Shown one piece after another: positions 26,523 through 34,822 of a stretch of 64,000 nucleotides of DNA. Each line of letters begins with the position of its first letter. Position 1 is the stretch's first letter. The translations under genes were made by a program, and so were the position numbers. The notes under the pieces were generated by a model that worked only from the letters and a program-made list of their open reading frames with translations, was not told the origin of the DNA and searched no databases. The DNA is taken from positions 62,001 to 126,000 of the forward strand of contig CAKNXK010000024.1 of the NCBI GenBank assembly GCA_932182025.1, written 5' to 3'. This stretch comes from an uncultured Candidatus Melainabacteria bacterium. GTDB taxonomy: Bacteria > Cyanobacteriota > Vampirovibrionia > Gastranaerophilales > Gastranaerophilaceae.

Positions 26523-29171
26523 CTACTTTCCTTCAACAACTGCTTGCGCTGCTGCAAGTTTAGCTTGAGGAATTCTGAATGGTGAGCAAGAAGTGTAGTT
26601 CAAGCCAATTCTGTGACAGAATTTAACTGAATCAGGATCTCCGCCATGTTCGCCGCAAACACCGCCAACTAATGAAGGATTTACTTTCTTACCTAATGTC
26701 ATTGACATTTCAACAAGCTTACCAACACCTTTTTGGTCTAATGTTTCAAACGGGTTAGATGGAAGGATTTTTTGTTCAACATATCTGTTTAAGAATTTAC
26801 CTTCTGCATCGTCTCTTGAGTAACCGAATGTCATCTGAGTCAAGTCGTTTGTACCGAATGAGAAGAATTCAGCGTATTCAGCAACTTCATCAGCTGTAAG
26901 TGCTGCACGAGGAATTTCAATCATAGTACCAAATTTGTACTCAACTTTGATACCTTTTTCAGCCATAACAAGTTCAGCAACTTTTTCTAAAATTTCTTTA
27001 GCTACCTTTAACTCGTTAACGTGACCGATAAGAGGAATCATAACCCAAGGTTTAACATCAATGCCTTCTTTTTTAACATCACAAGCTGCTTCGAAGATTG
27101 CTCTTACTTGCATTTCGTTGATTTCAGGGTAAGTTAAACCTAAACGGCATCCTCTTAGACCCATCATAGGGTTAGATTCTGACAAACCTTCAACGATATG
27201 AAGCATTTCTTCTTTTTCTTTAGCATCTTTATTAAGAGCTTTTAAAGTTGCAACTTCTTTAATCAATTCTTCTTTTGAAGGTAAGAATTCATGAAGAGGT
27301 GGATCTAAAAGTCTAACTGTCATTGGTTTTTCACCGATAGCTTTGAACATTGCATAGAAATCTGAATACTGCATAGGAAGAAGCTTATCTAATGCTTCTC
27401 TTCTTGCTTCAACAGTTCCTGCAATAATCATTTTTTGTACCCAAGGAAGTCTGTCAGGGTCCATAAACATGTGCTCAGTTCTGCAAAGACCAACACCTTC
27501 TGCACCAAATTTCAAAGCGTTTTCGATGTCTTTTGGAGTATCAGCGTTTGCTTCTACTTTAAGTTGTTTAATCTGGTCAACCCAAGAGAAGAACTTGTTC
27601 CAGTTATCATCGATTTGAGCTTCAACCAATTTAACAGCGCCTTCCATAACGATACCTTTACCGCCGTCTAACGAGATAATATCGTCTTTGTGGTAAACTT
27701 TACCGTCAAAACCTGTTAATGTTTCGTTAGCAAGGTCGATTTTCATATCTTCACAACCTGAAACACAAGGTTTACCCATACCTTTAGCAACAACTGCTGC
27801 GTGAGAAGTTGCGCCGCCACGAAGAGTAAGAACACCTTGAGAAACAGCCATACCGTGAATATCATCAGGACAAGTTTCTACACGAACAAGTATAACTTTT
27901 TCTCCTGCTTCGCCGCGTCTTGCTGCTTCTTCTGTATCGAATACGATTTTACCAACAGCCGCACCCGGAGAAGCGTTTACACCTTGTGCAATTTTGTGAG
28001 CTTCTGCTAATGCTTTTGAATCAAAGCAAGGAAGCAAGATTTGGTTAACTGAATAAGGATCAACCAATTGGATTGCTCTTTCTTTTGTAATAATACCTTC
28101 TTCACACATTTCAACAGCAATTCTTACAGCAGCAGCTGCAGTTCTTTTACCGTTACGTGTTTGAAGAATGTATAATTTACCTTTTTCAATAGTGAATTCC
28201 ATATCTTGAACATCTTTGTAGCCAAGTTCAAGTTTTTTAGCAATATCAACATATTGTTTGTACAAGTCAGGCATTTCAGTTTCCAATTCAGCAATAGGTT
28301 TTGGAGTTCTGATACCAGCAACAACGTCTTCACCTTGAGCATTTGTCAAGTATTCACCATAGAATTTGTTTTCACCTGTAGCAGGGTTACGAGTAAATGA
28401 AACACCTGTAGCACAATCGTCACCCATGTTACCGAATACCATTGATTGAACGTTAACCGCTGTACCGAAGTTGTGATCAATTTTGTTCATGTTTCTGTAA
28501 GCTACTGCACGAGGGATATTCCAAGAACGGAATACAGCTTCAATAGCTTCTTGAAGTTGAACGTAAGGGTCTTGAGGAAATTCTTTTCCTGTAACTTCTT
28601 TAATTAAGTTTTTGTAAACAGGGATAAGAGATTTCAAACCTTCTGCTGAAATTTCTGTATCTTGTTTAACACCTTCACGTTCTTTAACTTTTTCTAATTC
28701 AGACTCAAAATATTTTTGTCTATCCATTTCCCAGGCAACAGAGCCGAACATTGTTAAAAATCTTCTGTATGAGTCATAGCAGAAACGTGGATTATTAGTT
28801 AATTTAATCATCGCTTCAACTGTCTGGTCATTCAAACCTAAGTTAAGAATTGTTTCCATCATACCAGGCATTGAAACTCTTGCACCTGAACGAACAGAAA
28901 CTAAAAGCGGATTTTCAGCATCGCCGAATTTTTGTCCTTTTTGTTCTTCAACATCTTTTAATGCCGCTTTTACTTCATCCATTAAGCCTTCAGGCATTTT
29001 ATTACCGTTATTGATATAATCCATACAAGTTTCAGTTGTGATAGTCAATCCTGGCGGCACCGGCAAACCTAAATTAGTCATTTCAGCAAGGTTTGCACCT
29101 TTTCCACCTAAAAGGTTGCGCATATCAGCGTTTCCTTCACGGAACAGCCATACTCTCTTATTTTGAGTCAT
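26523..29171 (-). CDS. ppdK: Pyruvate, phosphate dikinase
   Basis: 882 residues, the normal PPDK length. It interconverts pyruvate + ATP + Pi with PEP + AMP + PPi. The N-terminal nucleotide domain has GGKGANLAEM. The swivelling domain carries the phospho-His in GGATSHAAVVAKGMGKP near residue 455. The C-terminal PEP/pyruvate barrel has GLCRTEHMF and the catalytic Cys in GGVCGEHGGDP near 838. In gut anaerobes it links glycolysis and PEP synthesis. It stands alone. Codon use looks strongly biased, as expected of a highly expressed gene. Confidence 0.96.
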   Translation of the reverse strand: MTQNKRVWLFREGNADMRNLLGGKGANLAEMTNLGLPVPPGLTITTETCMDYINNGNKMPEGLMDEVKAALKDVEEQKGQKFGDAENPLLVSVRSGARVSMPGMMETILNLGLNDQTVEAMIKLTNNPRFCYDSYRRFLTMFGSVAWEMDRQKYFESELEKVKEREGVKQDTEISAEGLKSLIPVYKNLIKEVTGKEFPQDPYVQLQEAIEAVFRSWNIPRAVAYRNMNKIDHNFGTAVNVQSMVFGNMGDDCATGVSFTRNPATGENKFYGEYLTNAQGEDVVAGIRTPKPIAELETEMPDLYKQYVDIAKKLELGYKDVQDMEFTIEKGKLYILQTRNGKRTAAAAVRIAVEMCEEGIITKERAIQLVDPYSVNQILLPCFDSKALAEAHKIAQGVNASPGAAVGKIVFDTEEAARRGEAGEKVILVRVETCPDDIHGMAVSQGVLTLRGGATSHAAVVAKGMGKPCVSGCEDMKIDLANETLTGFDGKVYHKDDIISLDGGKGIVMEGAVKLVEAQIDDNWNKFFSWVDQIKQLKVEANADTPKDIENALKFGAEGVGLCRTEHMFMDPDRLPWVQKMIIAGTVEARREALDKLLPMQYSDFYAMFKAIGEKPMTVRLLDPPLHEFLPSKEELIKEVATLKALNKDAKEKEEMLHIVEGLSESNPMMGLRGCRLGLTYPEINEMQVRAIFEAACDVKKEGIDVKPWVMIPLIGHVNELKVAKEILEKVAELVMAEKGIKVEYKFGTMIEIPRAALTADEVAEYAEFFSFGTNDLTQMTFGYSRDDAEGKFLNRYVEQKILPSNPFETLDQKGVGKLVEMSMTLGKKVNPSLVGGVCGEHGGDPDSVKFCHRIGLNYTSCSPFRIPQAKLAAAQAVVEGK

Positions 29172-29262
29172 TGGTTTCTCCTTTTCTTACAAATACTATA
29201 CTAGAATAATTAATTCCTTTATGGAGAGATTTTATCATGAACAAGATTAATTTTAAAGAAAT

Positions 29263-29586
29263 CTACTCAAAAGACTTTACAATCTTATAAATAATCTCAA
29301 TCTTCTCTCTATCCTTAATCCCCTTAACAACCTCAAAAATCTCTTTTTCCAAATCCTCTCTTGGCTGATAATGATTAACTCTAAACAAATCCTGCGGAGT
29401 AATCTCCAAAACCTCTAAAATCTTTTCTAAGGTACTAGAAGTAAAGAAATTCTTCCCAATCTCTATTCCGCAAAGCGTTCTAGTTGCAATGCCCAATTTC
29501 TCCGCAAACTGCTCTTGCGAATATCCACGCTCTTGACGAAGCTTTTTGATATGTTGTCCTAATTGTTTCTTGATATTTAATGTCAT
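29263..29586 (-). CDS. Xre-family transcriptional regulator
   Basis: 107 residues. The helix-turn-helix lies at about 10-65 (LRQERGYSQEQFAEKLGIAT, then R-T-L-C-G-I-E-I-G-K). The C-terminal half (about 66-107) is helical. It is similar in length and layout to the frameshifted Xre gene at 25555-25877, including the stretch after the DNA-binding domain. It lies 92 bp upstream of ppdK on the same strand. The target is unknown. Confidence 0.85.
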   Translation of the reverse strand: MTLNIKKQLGQHIKKLRQERGYSQEQFAEKLGIATRTLCGIEIGKNFFTSSTLEKILEVLEITPQDLFRVNHYQPREDLEKEIFEVVKGIKDREKIEIIYKIVKSFE

Positions 29587-29843
29587 AATCTTTATATTAT
29601 TTTATATTTTAATTCCGCTCTATAACAGGATGATTATTATAAATATTTTTTAGTTTTAGGAAAGCAAATATCATATCGACTAATTCAAATATTAATTTTT
29701 GTAAAGCATTAAAAGCGTTTTAATTACTGTTTTTTAGATTTTTTTGATATTTATTATCAATAAACTGGTCAATTTTTTGATTTTATATGTTTTTATTAAT
29801 ACATAAGGGAAAACTAATAGTTAAATAGAAAAGGAGAAAAAAG

Positions 29844-30296
29844 ATGGTAAACATTTCAAAAATTGCAAGTACTATTTGTAAAACAGGAACATCTCAAGTT
29901 GGAAGATGCTCAGCAAGTGAAGCAAGTGTCAAGAATTTGTCAGAAACATTGGCTGGAGTTAAGCCTAAACTTAATCCAGAATTAATGTTTTCAGAGATTA
30001 AAATGCCAAAAGAAAAATCATTTATCGGAACATTAACTGACAAGGTGATTTATGGATTTAGAAAATTATTTAAAAAGTCAAAACCACAATTAACTCCTAC
30101 TGAAACTAGGACAATGCAAAGTGACAAAATTATTGATGTAGCATCTCTTAAGGGAGACCGACAAACGCTCATAAAAAAATTAGACTCTATGAAAAATGAG
30201 TATAGCAAATTAAAACTCATTGGAAAAGAAGAAGACATACAAAATATTGATCCAACAGTATTAGCGCGATTTAGTAGGATTATTTCAGTAAAATAA
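29844..30296 (+). CDS. Hypothetical protein, 150 residues
   Basis: The ATG follows AAGGAG by about six bases, and a strong terminator follows the stop, so this is a real single-gene unit. The N-terminus (about 1-35) is Ser/Thr-rich without a clear signal peptide. The rest is basic and helical, with K-K-S-K-P near residue 80 and a final helix. The Ser/Thr-rich start recalls type III secretion tails, but that is only a guess. I do not recognise the family. Confidence 0.5.
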   Translation: MVNISKIASTICKTGTSQVGRCSASEASVKNLSETLAGVKPKLNPELMFSEIKMPKEKSFIGTLTDKVIYGFRKLFKKSKPQLTPTETRTMQSDKIIDVASLKGDRQTLIKKLDSMKNEYSKLKLIGKEEDIQNIDPTVLARFSRIISVK

Positions 30297-30300
30297 AACT

Positions 30301-30335
30301 AAAATGCGGGATTTTTAATCCCGCATTTTGTTTTT
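30301..30335 (+). terminator. Terminator after the 150-residue gene
   Basis: AAATGCGGGATT and AATCCCGCATTT form a perfect 12-base stem with a three-base loop, followed by GTTTTTG. Confidence 0.85.
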
Positions 30336-30380
30336 GTATTATTAATCACCCCCTCACTCTCGTTTGAACGTGACATATAT

Positions 30381-30414
30381 TCACCCCATCCCAACCTTCC
30401 CCATCCAGGGAAGG
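30381..30414. repeat. REP-like hairpin
   Basis: The arm CACCCCATCCCAA leads into CCTTCCC-CATCCA-GGGAAGG (30395-30414). It has the same layout as the hairpins at 12142 and 17202. Confidence 0.55.
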
Positions 30415-30439
30415 GATACAAGACTTGCCTGCTTGGCGT

Positions 30440-30590
30440 AAGCAATAGTGCAGGCTTGACTGCAACAGCCATTCAAGCAAATGCCCTTAGGGCATAGTGG
30501 TTATCCATTCGGTCGCGTGCTTCTTTTTTCTTTTGGTACTTTTCTTTTTTCTTGCCTCGCAAATAAGAAAAAAGAAAAGTACGAAATTAC
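30440..30590 (+). repeat. Composite dispersed repeat, copy 1
   Basis: This fills most of the 358-base gap between the terminator at 30301 and the symporter gene. AATAGTGCA-gg-CTTG-ac-TGCA at 30444-30463, CCATT and GCGTGCTT, then TTGCCTCGCAAATA at 30552-30565, recur in the same order on the opposite strand at 49235-49435. No gene is seen in it. Confidence 0.55.
30536..30582. repeat. Perfect 18-bp inverted repeat
   Basis: GTACTTTTCTTTTTTCTT at 30536-30553 and its exact reverse complement at 30565-30582 enclose an 11-base loop. It lies inside the composite repeat, about 70 bases before the symporter ATG. Confidence 0.8.
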
Positions 30591-30654
30591 GCTTGATATT
30601 TTGCAAAAAAAATAGTAAAATACTCTAGTTATAAGTATATATTGAGAGGTTTTT

Positions 30655-31980
30655 ATGAAACTATACATGCAAGTGCTTATTGCTCTTGGCTTAGGACTCA
30701 AGAGAAACTGGCATATCTTTTTAGGACTTGTACTCGGTGTTATTGCCGGAATCTTCCTTCACCAGTATCCTAATCCTGTAGTTATGACCGCGTTTACATT
30801 CATCGGTCAATTATTTATCAGACTTATCCAAATGGTTGTTATTCCACTTGTTATTTCTGCTATAGTAATCGGGATTACAAGTGTTGGAGATAGTAAACAA
30901 CTTGGTAAACTCGGTACAAAAATGGTTTTCTATTATGCAATAATTACTGTTATTGCAGTTATAATCGGTGCCGTTCTTGCTTTAGTCTTTAAACCGGGTC
31001 TGGGTGCTGCTGCTTATATTAATTCAGAAGTAGCAACCGGTATTCAGGCTCAAGTAGCTACAACAATTGAAGCTCAAAAAGGCAACCTTTTAAATATTGT
31101 ATTGGGATTTATTCCTAAAAATCCTCTTTCTTCTATAGCAGCCGGTGATATGGTTCCAATTATTGTATTTGCAGTAATTTTTTCTGTAGCACTTGCTAGA
31201 GTTGGTGAAATCAACAGACCGTTTGTAAGTTTCTTTGAATCAGTTTTTGCAGCAACAATGAAAATCACAGATTGGATTATGTGCTTTGCAGCACCCGGTG
31301 TATTTGCTCTTACCGCTGTTGCTGTTTCAGCATTTGGTATTGATATATTTATGAGTATATCAAAATATCTTGGAGTACTTGCACTTGGTTTTGGCATACA
31401 ATTATTTATTGTATATCCGGTATTCTTGAAAATTTTCTCAAAAGTACCTGTTTGGATGCTTTATGCGGCTATTGCAGAAGCAATGATGGTAGCTTTTGGT
31501 ACTGCAAGTTCATCTGCAACATTACCTTTAACAATAGCATGTTGTGAAAAACGAGGTATCTCTCATAAAGTTACAAGTTTTGTAATCCCTCTTGGTGCCA
31601 CTTTAAATATGGATGGCACCGCTTTATTGCAAGTTGTTGCCGTAATATTTCTTGCTCAAGCTTATGGTGTTGCATTGACTCCATTTATTATTGTTCAAAT
31701 CGCATTCTTAGCAATCATTGCATCAAGCACAAGTGCGGGTATTCCTGGCGCAGGTTTGATTACAATAGCTCTTGTTCTTAACGGTATGGGATTGAGCCCT
31801 GAACAGCTTGTTGCAGGTTTTGCATTCCTATTCACAATAGAAAGAATTACAGATATGATGCGAACCCTTGTTAACGTAACTTCTGACGCAGTTGTAGCAG
31901 CTGCAATCGCTGATAACGAAAACGAGATTAATTATGATTTACTAAATAATCCGGATGATTATAATGAAGTAATTAACTAA
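30655..31980 (+). CDS. Dicarboxylate/amino acid:cation symporter (DAACS family)
   Basis: 441 residues, multi-pass transporter of the glutamate/aspartate/dicarboxylate symporter family. The serine-rich hairpin motif AFGTASSSATLPLT lies near residue 280-293, and the family signature N-M-D-G-T-A-L with later A-G-I-P-G-A-G follow in HP2. At least eight hydrophobic segments are visible. The ATG has GAGAGG upstream. It would import glutamate, aspartate or C4-dicarboxylates with Na+ or H+. The exact substrate cannot be told. Confidence 0.92.
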   Translation: MKLYMQVLIALGLGLKRNWHIFLGLVLGVIAGIFLHQYPNPVVMTAFTFIGQLFIRLIQMVVIPLVISAIVIGITSVGDSKQLGKLGTKMVFYYAIITVIAVIIGAVLALVFKPGLGAAAYINSEVATGIQAQVATTIEAQKGNLLNIVLGFIPKNPLSSIAAGDMVPIIVFAVIFSVALARVGEINRPFVSFFESVFAATMKITDWIMCFAAPGVFALTAVAVSAFGIDIFMSISKYLGVLALGFGIQLFIVYPVFLKIFSKVPVWMLYAAIAEAMMVAFGTASSSATLPLTIACCEKRGISHKVTSFVIPLGATLNMDGTALLQVVAVIFLAQAYGVALTPFIIVQIAFLAIIASSTSAGIPGAGLITIALVLNGMGLSPEQLVAGFAFLFTIERITDMMRTLVNVTSDAVVAAAIADNENEINYDLLNNPDDYNEVIN

Positions 31981-31981
31981 T

Positions 31982-32015
31982 AAAAAAAGGCGGCTCGAAC
32001 GAGCCGCCTTTTTTT
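31982..32015. terminator. Bidirectional terminator after the symporter
   Basis: A perfect 16-base stem (31982-31997 with 32000-32015) with a two-base loop and A/T runs. It serves the symporter and the convergent gene. Confidence 0.9.
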
Positions 32016-32017
32016 AT

Positions 32018-32695
32018 TTACATTATTTCCGTTTCTAAATCTTTTACTCCTAAAAAATCTTCCAAATCATATTGGTGCGGATCATTAACTCTTTCAAATT
32101 TACTATCAGGAGTATTTGCTCTTAAAGAAACAAGCGCAGAATTGCAATTCCGAAGAGGCATTACAGCTAGCTGTCCTTTAGGGAGCATATTGCTCATACC
32201 AATAATTGCAGCATTTTTTCTGCCATTTAAAACATCTTTTAACTTTGTAATCACACCATACATCAAACCGTTTTTTGCAACAGTGTCATTTTCGGTGCAA
32301 ATTAATCTTTCAATACGACTTGCAGGATAAAAATCTTCTGTGGCTTCCGCAACACCACTGATTACTTCACCATTTTTTATTGCAACAAGATACGTCATAT
32401 CATCAAATGTTAAGCCGTCATTTCCTTTACCTGCCAAACGACCAAGAAAACTTTTGAAAAAGTTTCTGAAACTTGTATCAACACTTTCAGAAGCTCGTCT
32501 TACATTACCTTGAGTTCTTGCGACAACTCTGTCATCTGCTTGCAAGGCAGCGTTACATCTTGCCATAAACTTCTTATCTTCTTTGCCTAAAGCAAAAACA
32601 TCGATTACTTCATCAGCACCGTTTTGCACTGATTTACGTACATTAATAATTCTTCTTGCTTCAAAGTTTACATTATTAGTTTTTTGGATATTCAT
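32018..32695 (-). CDS. Unknown protein with N-terminal NFEARR tail
   Basis: About 225 residues from ATG 32695, which has AAAGG eight bases upstream; a GTG at 32701 is less likely. The N-terminus (N-N-V-N-F-E-A-R-R, residues 7-15) matches the polar tails of other unknown proteins here. The body mixes helices and strands and has no signal or membrane segment. A stretch near residues 95-125 (T-Y-L-V-A-I-K-N-G-E-V-I-S-G) and a later A-A-I-I-G-M recall acetyltransferase folds, but I see no firm match. Confidence 0.5.
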   Translation of the reverse strand: MNIQKTNNVNFEARRIINVRKSVQNGADEVIDVFALGKEDKKFMARCNAALQADDRVVARTQGNVRRASESVDTSFRNFFKSFLGRLAGKGNDGLTFDDMTYLVAIKNGEVISGVAEATEDFYPASRIERLICTENDTVAKNGLMYGVITKLKDVLNGRKNAAIIGMSNMLPKGQLAVMPLRNCNSALVSLRANTPDSKFERVNDPHQYDLEDFLGVKDLETEIM

Positions 32696-32731
32696 ATACA
32701 CAACCTTTCTTGATTGTTTACATGAAGGCCA

Positions 32732-34339
32732 CTAAAAATATTTTTTGCTAACTGCAGCAGAAATTAATCCCTTGAATAACGGATGAGGTCTGTTTGGTCT
32801 TGACTTGAACTCTGGATGAAATTGACAAGCCACAAACCAATCCAGATGAGGAAGTTCAACTATCTCAGAAAGCATACCGTCCGGTGACATGCCGGAGAAT
32901 ACAAGCCCTGCTTTTTTAAGCTGTTCAATATATTCCGTATTAACCTCGTATCTATGTCTGTGACGTTCTGAAATCTTTGCCGCACCATAAACTTCATAAG
33001 CCTTTGTACCTTTTTTAAGATTACAGTCATAAGCACCAAGTCTCATTGTCCCGCCGTAACCTTTTACATTCTTCTGCTCAAGCATTAAATCAACAACCGG
33101 ATGAGGAGAGTTTTCATCAAACTCTGTAGAGTTTGCACCCTTAAGCCCAGCAACATTTCTTGCATATTCTGTTACTGCGCATTGCATACCCAAGCAAATT
33201 CCAAGGAAAGGAAGGTTGTTTTCACGTGCATATTTAATAACATTAAGTTTTCCTTCAACTCCTCTAACACCAAATCCGCCAGGAATAATTACACCGTCAA
33301 CATCAGCCAGAAGTTCTTTACATTTAGACCCGTCAACACAGTCTTCCGAATTAATCCATTTAATTTCTGTTTTGGCATTATGTTCATATCCGGCGTGTTT
33401 AACAGATTCGACAACAGAAATATATGCATCAGAAAGTTTTGTATACTTGCCTGCAATTGCAATCTTAATTGTTTTATCAGGATGATTAATTCTTTCTACA
33501 AGACTTCTCCAACTATCCAAATCTGCTTTTCGTTCAGGAGTTTGAAGCAATTTAAGCACAACATCTGCAAATTTCTGTTCTTCCAGAGCAAGAGGCACTT
33601 CATAAATGCTCTTCATATCACGGCACTCAATAACCGCTTCTTTTGCAACAGAGCAGAATAACGCAAGTTTATCTTTCTCTGTTTTAGGAATAGGTTTTGA
33701 AGTTCTGCAAACAAGGATTTCAGGCTGCAAACCATAACTTCTTAACAGGTTAACACTGTGCTGAGAAGGTTTTGTTTTTAGTTCACCCGAAGTTGGAAGA
33801 TATGGAAGCAAAGTACAATGAATATTAATTGCATTCCCAATACCTGCCTCGGTTTTAAACTGACGAATTGATTCAATAAATGGTAATGACTCAATATCAC
33901 CAATAGTTCCGCCAATTTCTATAATCTGAAAATCAGGTTTGAAGTGTTTTTGAGCCTTGACCAAACGTGATTTAATCTCGTTTGTAATATGTGGAATGAC
34001 CTGCACGGTTGCGCCAAGATAATCTCCCTTACGTTCTTTATTTATAACAGTCTGATAAACACTACCTGATGTCACATTACTCAACTGTGAAAAATTAGTA
34101 TCAATAAATCTTTCGTAATGACCCAAATCCAAATCTGTTTCAGCACCGTCATCAGTAACAAAAACTTCACCGTGCTGGAAAGGACTCATAGTTCCTGGGT
34201 CAACATTTATATAAGGGTCAAATTTTTGGATAGCAACAGAAAACCCTCTTGCTCTCAAAAGTCTTCCAAGAGATGCACCAATAATCCCTTTTCCCAACGA
34301 ACTAACAACACCACCCGTAATAAATATATATTTAGTCAT
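32732..34339 (-). CDS. pyrG: CTP synthase
   Basis: About 535 residues from ATG 34339 (AAAGGAG nine bases upstream; a TTG at 34348 is the longer option). It makes CTP from UTP, ATP and glutamine. The N-terminal synthase has FITGGVVSSLGKG and later D-P-Y-I-N-V-D-P-G-T-M. The C-terminal glutaminase has the nucleophile in FLGICLGMQCAV and the His-Glu pair in CQFHPEF. A strong terminator separates it from gatC, and its leader contains an interlocked inverted repeat (34367-34457). Confidence 0.96.
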   Translation of the reverse strand: MTKYIFITGGVVSSLGKGIIGASLGRLLRARGFSVAIQKFDPYINVDPGTMSPFQHGEVFVTDDGAETDLDLGHYERFIDTNFSQLSNVTSGSVYQTVINKERKGDYLGATVQVIPHITNEIKSRLVKAQKHFKPDFQIIEIGGTIGDIESLPFIESIRQFKTEAGIGNAINIHCTLLPYLPTSGELKTKPSQHSVNLLRSYGLQPEILVCRTSKPIPKTEKDKLALFCSVAKEAVIECRDMKSIYEVPLALEEQKFADVVLKLLQTPERKADLDSWRSLVERINHPDKTIKIAIAGKYTKLSDAYISVVESVKHAGYEHNAKTEIKWINSEDCVDGSKCKELLADVDGVIIPGGFGVRGVEGKLNVIKYARENNLPFLGICLGMQCAVTEYARNVAGLKGANSTEFDENSPHPVVDLMLEQKNVKGYGGTMRLGAYDCNLKKGTKAYEVYGAAKISERHRHRYEVNTEYIEQLKKAGLVFSGMSPDGMLSEIVELPHLDWFVACQFHPEFKSRPNRPHPLFKGLISAAVSKKYF

Positions 34340-34366
34340 TTTTTTCAACTCCTTTTATAAAACTTC

Positions 34367-34457
34367 CAACGAGCGCATGGCGCCAAATTATGTGTTTACG
34401 AAACACTAGCGGGAGCCTGTGGCGGGAGCGTCGTTGAGAAAACATATAATTTGGCGC
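34367..34457. repeat. Interlocked inverted repeats in the pyrG leader
   Basis: An 18-base arm at 34380-34397 (GCGCCAAATTATGTGTTT) pairs with 34440-34457 (one G-U). A second pair, CAACGA at 34367-34372 with TCGTTG at 34431-34436, crosses the first, as in a pseudoknot. Between them is a GCGGGAGC/GGCGGGAGC direct repeat. It lies between the gatC terminator and the pyrG ribosome site. It could be a regulatory leader or a mobile repeat. Confidence 0.55.
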
Positions 34458-34480
34458 TTTACCACTTCACCAACCCCATT

Positions 34481-34506
34481 AAAAAAAGGGGCTAAAAGCC
34501 CCTCTT
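34481..34506 (-). terminator. Terminator after gatC
   Basis: On the minus strand AGGGGCT-TTT-AGCCCCT is followed by a run of T. Confidence 0.85.
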
Positions 34507-34513
34507 TAAAACC

Positions 34514-34795
34514 TTAGTTAATTTTTGGAACTCTAAAGAACCCATCCTCTTCATAAGGAGCATTCTTCATCAGCTCTTCTTTTGTCTGTTCGTAATAAAC
34601 TTCGTCTTCTCTCATTACGTTAACAAAATCAATCGCATGTGCCATAGGCTCAACATTTGATGTATCAACTTCATTCATTGCATCAACATGTTTAAGAACA
34701 TCACCCAATTGTTTTGTGAATTTTTCTTTTTCTTCTTCTGTTAATTCTAAACGAGCTAATTTTGCTACGTGTTCAACATCTTTTATTGTAATCAT
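34514..34795 (-). CDS. gatC: Asp/Glu-tRNA amidotransferase subunit C
   Basis: 93 residues, the usual GatC length. GatC stabilises the GatCAB complex that converts Glu-tRNA(Gln) or Asp-tRNA(Asn) to the amide form. Typical stretches are V-A-K-L-A-R-L-E-L-T-E-E-E near residues 10-22, and V-D-T-S-N-V-E-P-M-A-H then R-E-D-E-V in the middle. gatA and gatB are not in the window. The ATG has G-G-A-G-T-A-A-G-G upstream and the gene is 27 bp after mtaB. Confidence 0.92.
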   Translation of the reverse strand: MITIKDVEHVAKLARLELTEEEKEKFTKQLGDVLKHVDAMNEVDTSNVEPMAHAIDFVNVMREDEVYYEQTKEELMKNAPYEEDGFFRVPKIN

Positions 34796-34822
34796 TATTC
34801 CTTACTCCAATATTTCATGATT

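Noticed and set aside
26185..26568. 127-residue open frame taken as an intact gene
   Set aside because: It lacks a ribosome site, reads through a terminator hairpin into the ppdK end, and continues a broken gene upstream.
30501..30701. 66-residue minus-strand open frame before the symporter
   Set aside because: It is made from the palindrome and the repeat and has no start signals.
33101..33661. 186-residue open frame antisense to pyrG
   Set aside because: It lies fully inside pyrG, which has all CTP synthase motifs; the frame is a codon-bias shadow.
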